This document shows, in pieces, positions 60,151-64,000 of a stretch of DNA of 64,000 nucleotides. Under the pieces are notes generated by a model that was not told where the DNA came from, did no database searches, and worked only from the letters and a program-made list of their open reading frames with translations. This DNA comes from Cyclina sinensis (lineage: Eukaryota > Mollusca > Bivalvia > Venerida > Veneridae). A program made the position numbers and the translations under genes. Numbering within the stretch: the first letter of the stretch is position 1; each line of letters begins with the position of its first letter. The DNA lies in assembly GCA_012932295.1 (NCBI GenBank), contig JAAONU010000016.1:18753530-18817529 (forward strand), read 5' to 3'.

Positions 60151-60819
60151 GCCTGCTGTGAAGGAAATAGGGGCTGGAAAAAAAATCAGGGTCTCATTAT
60201 AGTTGACGATAAAGATTGAAGGCTAATATTTATTGTGCCACCAGAGAAACGGAAAGAAGATATCACCTGGAATGATAAACGCGTGAAAAAGGTTCTTTGT
60301 AACAATTTAATTATTACAACTGTAAAGTAAAGTCGAAAAAATGCTGGTTAGGAATATTTTGAAAATCGTATCAACATTTTTGTGAAGATTTCATTTCCTA
60401 GATAGACCAGATGAATTCAGTTTGCTGATCATGAAAGATTATGAAAAAACTGTCTTGTCATACATTAGAAAAGATTTTTACCATCTGAGTTGGGATGCCA
60501 GTGGTCAAGGGGTTGGAACACCTGACTTACAATCAAGAAGTTGAAGATTAAATTCCCATGAAGGATAAGAGGCAACAGTGATTTTCTGCATTCCATACTT
60601 TTGCTGCGACTACTGACTAAGGAAGCATGTCATCAAGCAGGATTCCCAATCGATGTTAAAAAGTAAAATGGTTTAAATAAATATAAACCTCTTGCAGTAT
60701 GTTTTTGTTACAGATCTTTAGGGGAATAGTCATGGTATATGACAATTTAGGCCTAAATGTTTGAGACTTCAAATGAACGATAGAGAAATTTAAAAAATGT
60801 AAGTTAATTTATATTCACT

Positions 60820-60870
60820 TTTATTTTCAGAATGATTACACTGAAACATTTTCAAATTGTTGTCTTCTAT
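60820..60870 (-). other. 3'UTR exon and poly(A) signal of secreted-peptide gene B
   Basis: Minus-strand acceptor TTTCTTTGCAG, then ATAGAAGACAACAATTTG, and AATAAA (complement of 60820-60825). It matches 44646-44695 in copy A. Confidence 0.5.
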
Positions 60871-61142
60871 CTGCAAAGAAAAAAAGTAATGTTTATAAGT
60901 TACAAAATATAGTCAAACAACTGAAAAGTATTTGTACAATCTGTGTTGTCTACCTTGCCTTAATTCGTTTTAGTGACCTCTCAGCTTTGTTTCACTGGAT
61001 TTATGCAAAAGTTAATGAAAGGAAAGAAAAAGAAAGAAAAAAAGACGGGCACTATAGAGAGAAAATGCAAGAAAGAACCATTGAGTATGAGAAATGAAAA
61101 GCATTAAAGAAAGGAAGAAAGAAAGACAGAACTCACCTTAAA

Positions 61143-61379
61143 TTAATTTCCAACGTAACGCCAACCATGGTTGTGTGGAATCCAGCCGAACCAGTGGCGA
61201 TGGCGTAATCTACCCAAGTACCAGATCTGAGGCCAGAAGGGCGAGTAGTATATTCCATGCCTGTGATAAGGCCATCCTGGTCTGTATCCGAAAAGGCCAA
61301 GATACTGGGCATCGTTCGGAGTAATTAAACACAAAAATAGTGCGCAGAAAAAAACGAGAGCAGCAGTCTTCGGTTTCAT
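61143..61379 (-). CDS. Small secreted aromatic/His-rich peptide, copy B
   Basis: The product is a 78-residue preprotein paralogous to 45113-45352. The signal peptide is MKPKTAALVFFCALFLCLIT and the mature chain begins QYLGLFGYR. It keeps YYSPFWP, IWYLGRLRHRH and GWIPHNH, has a two-residue deletion after GYR, swaps RHMHGA for YHRHGI, LL for WF and P for G near the C-terminus, and ends with an extra Asn. Acceptor (ATTTCAG, exon start 61396), donor after the stop (AAG/GTGAGT, exon end 61137), 3'UTR exon and TATA box are all conserved. The intact frame, in a copy where other exons are dead, indicates purifying selection. Function unknown. Confidence 0.8.
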   Translation of the reverse strand: MKPKTAALVFFCALFLCLITPNDAQYLGLFGYRPGWPYHRHGIYYSPFWPQIWYLGRLRHRHWFGWIPHNHGWRYVGN

Positions 61380-61509
61380 TTTGCAGCGAAATCAAACTGA
61401 AATATGTTACTAAAAAGTAAAGTAAATGATATTTTGATTAGAAATGTTCTTTAACCCCTAAACCTACCTGTTTTATATTTTAATTTAGCATAAGTAGATT
61501 GAAACAGTT

Positions 61510-61830
61510 ATTTTTACTACAATTTCTTGAGTCTAATTTTTACCGTCCTTTTCAGTGAGCGCTGTTTACTAAGCTGAAAAGTTTCGGTTTTGAAACACGG
61601 GCCTATCTTCGCTCGATCAGTTTTCGATCCGAATGTAATAAAATTATCCACGTTTGTCAGATCTGATCGGAAATACCGGTAAATGTCCAGACTTTGTTCA
61701 CGATTGCCATAGAAGTAAAGAATGAGAAAAGAAAAGTTGCCCATGATTTTGCCAACAATTGAAATAAAGTTATCACCTGCTGAATACTTGCAGGTTAAAA
61801 ATCTGCTAAAACTGACAGACAACATTATTT
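61510..61830. repeat. Insertion in the 5' region of secreted-peptide gene B
   Basis: About 320 bases with no equivalent in copy A lie between the donor near 61468 and the 5' end of the gene. An overlapping 102-codon reverse frame (61517-61825) lacks gene features and is probably part of a repeat. Confidence 0.5.
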
Positions 61831-61940
61831 TTTTCTAAGAAAGCTATGAAGTTAAGAATTTCAAAAATGTTTGAGCGATGATTACCTCCTGGCTGCAAAG
61901 ATTCCCTCCGTCTAAATCTTTGTGACGGATATATGTCCAG

Positions 61941-61948
61941 CTTTTATA
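61941..61948 (-). promoter_or_regulatory. TATA box of secreted-peptide gene B
   Basis: The minus strand reads TATAAAAGC, equivalent to the copy A box at 45639-45647. Confidence 0.6.
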
Positions 61949-62049
61949 CCATGCACTAGACAAAACAAAACAACGTACACAAAACTGATTATGATGAAGT
62001 ATTGGTTGTATTACATTTTGCTTATTTTCTTCATTTTTTTCTCTTAATA

Positions 62050-63440
62050 TCGTTAGAAAAAGGACCACATGGTCCTGGGTCGCTCACCTGAAAAAAAATC
62101 AAACAATTGGTGGAGTTCGGGGTGTTGGAGGCATGTGTCAAATGACAGACGATTCAAATGCCACATTAGATATCAAAAATATTATTGAACCAAAAAAGAA
62201 GGCCACTATTTCAAGATACCCAAAGTCAAAATATATATGCAAACTTATACCACAGATAAAATTTCAATGATATATCTTCAAAAACAAGGAAGTAGATCAG
62301 AAGGTCAAGGTCAACCAAGGTCAAAATGCATGCAAAATTATACAACTGGTTAAAATTGCACTGATGTAGCTTCAAATATAAAAAAGTAGGTCAGTAGGCC
62401 AAGGTGGATGAAGGTTAAGTACCTTTCTACATCATTCAATGATTATTTTCGGGGTGGGGTACCCAGGTGAGGTAGGTGAGGGTTGGGTATCCTTCTGAGG
62501 GGCAAGATCTTCCAAAGCCCATCTAATTAACAAGGCAATGCTGAAGCATATATATCTCAACTCAAGGCCTTTCACTTTCTGACAAGCAGATTTTTGAAAC
62601 TTTTTCATTTTATAACTCTGTATAAAACCAAGTGACCACTGGGGCGTGTCTAATTTTAATCCAGGGACCATGATCTGTACAAATTTAGTAGAGGTATATT
62701 AGACAATTGTGCACACAAAATATCTAAACTGTAGGTCTAATGGCTTCTGACAAGAAGATTTTCTTATTTCTATTTCCTATATAAGTCTAAGTAAAATTAA
62801 GTGACCACTGGGGTGGGGCCAATTCTGACCCCAGAGTCTGATGCATGATGCTATCAACCATATATTTAAGCTCTAGGCTTTGTAATTTTAGACAAGAAGA
62901 TGTTTTAACCTGTTTTCCTATGTAATTCTTTGTAAGATCAAGTGACCCCTGGGGCGCGGCAAATTTTAATCCAGGGACCATGATTTGTATAAACTTGCTA
63001 GAGGTCCGTTAGACAATCATACATACCAAACATCTTAGCTCTAAACCTTATGGTTTCTGACAAGAAGGATTTGTTTATTTTTTCCTGTTTAAGTCTATGT
63101 TAAATCAAGTGACCCCTGGGGAGGGGGGCAATTCTGACCAAGAGCCATGATTTATATAACTTTGGTAGAGGTCCATTACATGATATTATCAACCAAACAT
63201 GTAAGCGTAGGCTTTGTGGTTTCAGACAAGAAGATTTTTTTTAAAACTTTTTTTCCTTTCAGTTGCCACGGCAGCCATATTTCTGCAAGGATTTCCATTT
63301 TTTATAAAATTATGAAAAAGGACAATACAAGAATCATTTCCGTAAAGCTTAATTACAATTGACCCAATGTTGTAGGAGGAGATGTTGTTAAAAGTCAATT
63401 ATGGACGACGGACGGACGACTGACAGGTCAGGTGAGCTAA
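62050..63440. mobile_element. Non-autonomous bivalve repeat inserted in copy B
   Basis: Copy A runs straight from TTTTTTTTAA to TGGTTGGTGTACATAT, while copy B has about 1.39 kb between the matching points, so copy A shows the empty site. The left end contains GGACCACATGGTCCTGGGTC and GCTCACCTG; the right end CAGGTCAGGTGAGCTAAAA. The interior has four degenerate units of about 140-170 bases (starting near 62600, 62775, 62920 and 63085), each with CAAGTGACC(A/C)CTGGGG and CTGACAAGAAGATTT. There is no coding capacity. It is related to the phrases in the composite repeats at 41.9 and 56.8 kb. Confidence 0.8.
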
Positions 63441-63769
63441 AATGGTTTGTGTACATATCATTAATATTGATGTCGTGGTGGTATTTAGTGTGACAAAGAA
63501 TATATACAATTTACAGTGTTTGTTGTGGTCTTTTCTTTAAAAATTTTAAATTCCTAGATTTTCTTTTCTAATTTTGCATGCAGAGTAAAATACATTGCGC
63601 AGAGTCAGATCAATCAAGCTATATATTCAATCAATTAGCAACGACTATTGTCACGTTTCGTCGTCTTTATATATTGATCATTCAGTCGCATATTTCGTAG
63701 ATGTTTGTCAATTCATTAATGTTTGCGCATTTGTTAACGGTATGATGTATAATTATATGAACAGAAATA

Positions 63770-63835
63770 ATAGCGCGGTAACGCGCTAAACCTGTTATCC
63801 GGGTGTCGCGAGTTCGATCATCCGGTGCTGTACAA
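63770..63835 (+). repeat. tRNA-like SINE head fragment
   Basis: TAGCGCGGTAACGCGC (A-box-like) and GCGAGTTCGATCATCCGG (B-box) lie 26 bases apart, without a paired acceptor stem. Probably a SINE fragment just beyond the end of the duplication. Confidence 0.4.
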
Positions 63836-64000
63836 TAACACTGGAAAAGCACCAGTTCTGATTTTGGAAGATGAGATTATTCTTTGCACAATCTTGTCTC
63901 TAATGATTTTCCTTGCACTACCCCCCACATAGTTTGATAACTTAACCGAGCAGGGGTCCTGGGCCATAGGAGTATACGGTACTGACGATAAAAAAACTCA

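Larger units (their letters stand above)
51145..63750. repeat. Segmental duplication, copy B
   Basis: Colinear with 34755-46055. It has extra blocks not in copy A (51475-51725, 52370-53665, 58850-60150, 61510-61830, 62050-63440) and lacks about 36060-38040 of copy A. Plus-strand peptide exons are all disrupted, while the minus-strand secreted-peptide gene is intact. Confidence 0.9.

Noticed and set aside
61517..61825. 102-codon reverse frame.
   Set aside because: It lies in a copy B-only insertion upstream of the secreted-peptide gene and looks like repeat sequence.

Overview
The window reads as AT-rich nuclear DNA of a mollusc, most likely a bivalve. Three things point there: a mollusc-type crustacean cardioactive peptide (CCAP) precursor, intron-rich genes separated by long repeat-filled spacers, and repeats typical of bivalve genomes (copies with GACCTTGACCTTTGA blocks, copies opening with AAGCTCACCTGAGCAC, tRNA-derived SINEs, LINE tails and a Tc1 element). 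Nothing bacterial, viral or organellar is seen. The species cannot be named from the sequence.

Layout. 1-17 kb: mostly gene-free. It holds one doubtful 143-codon reverse ORF, a CpG-rich promoter-like patch with NRF1 and CACGTG sites followed by a strong splice donor (2561-2757), SINEs, an approximately 41-bp minisatellite (about 11.88-12.49 kb) and a LINE tail. 17.2-19.6 kb: the CCAP gene, with a signal-peptide exon (17210-17299) and an exon carrying three disulfide-loop peptides (19041-19571). 20-32 kb: repeats, including an 800-bp foldback element and a long hairpin. 32243-33325: a second precursor exon with four CCAP/conoCAP-like peptides built from a 64-residue module. 35.1-44.0 kb: further exons that open in phase 0 straight after a CAG acceptor. 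Three are 104-119 codons long and share a disulfide-loop ending followed by His (35116, 36279, 39037); two are shorter or decayed (43158, 43884).

34.76-46.06 kb (copy A) is duplicated as 51.15-63.75 kb (copy B). In copy B every plus-strand peptide exon is broken or missing, but a minus-strand gene for a small secreted aromatic/His-rich peptide is intact in both copies (45113-45352 and 61143-61379), with conserved TATA box, splice sites and poly(A) signal. Between the copies lie a LINE tail, a dead Tc1 element (47447-49036) and a decayed tandem repeat that ends at the start of copy B.

How the genes may work together (inference). All good plus-strand peptide exons accept in phase 0, and I found only one convincing signal-peptide exon with a clean phase-0 donor (17210-17299). 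Either one signal exon is spliced alternatively to several terminal exons, or each exon has a leader exon I could not recognise. RNA-seq junction reads would decide. The cluster of CCAP-like and unknown loop-peptide exons is the most interesting content of the window.
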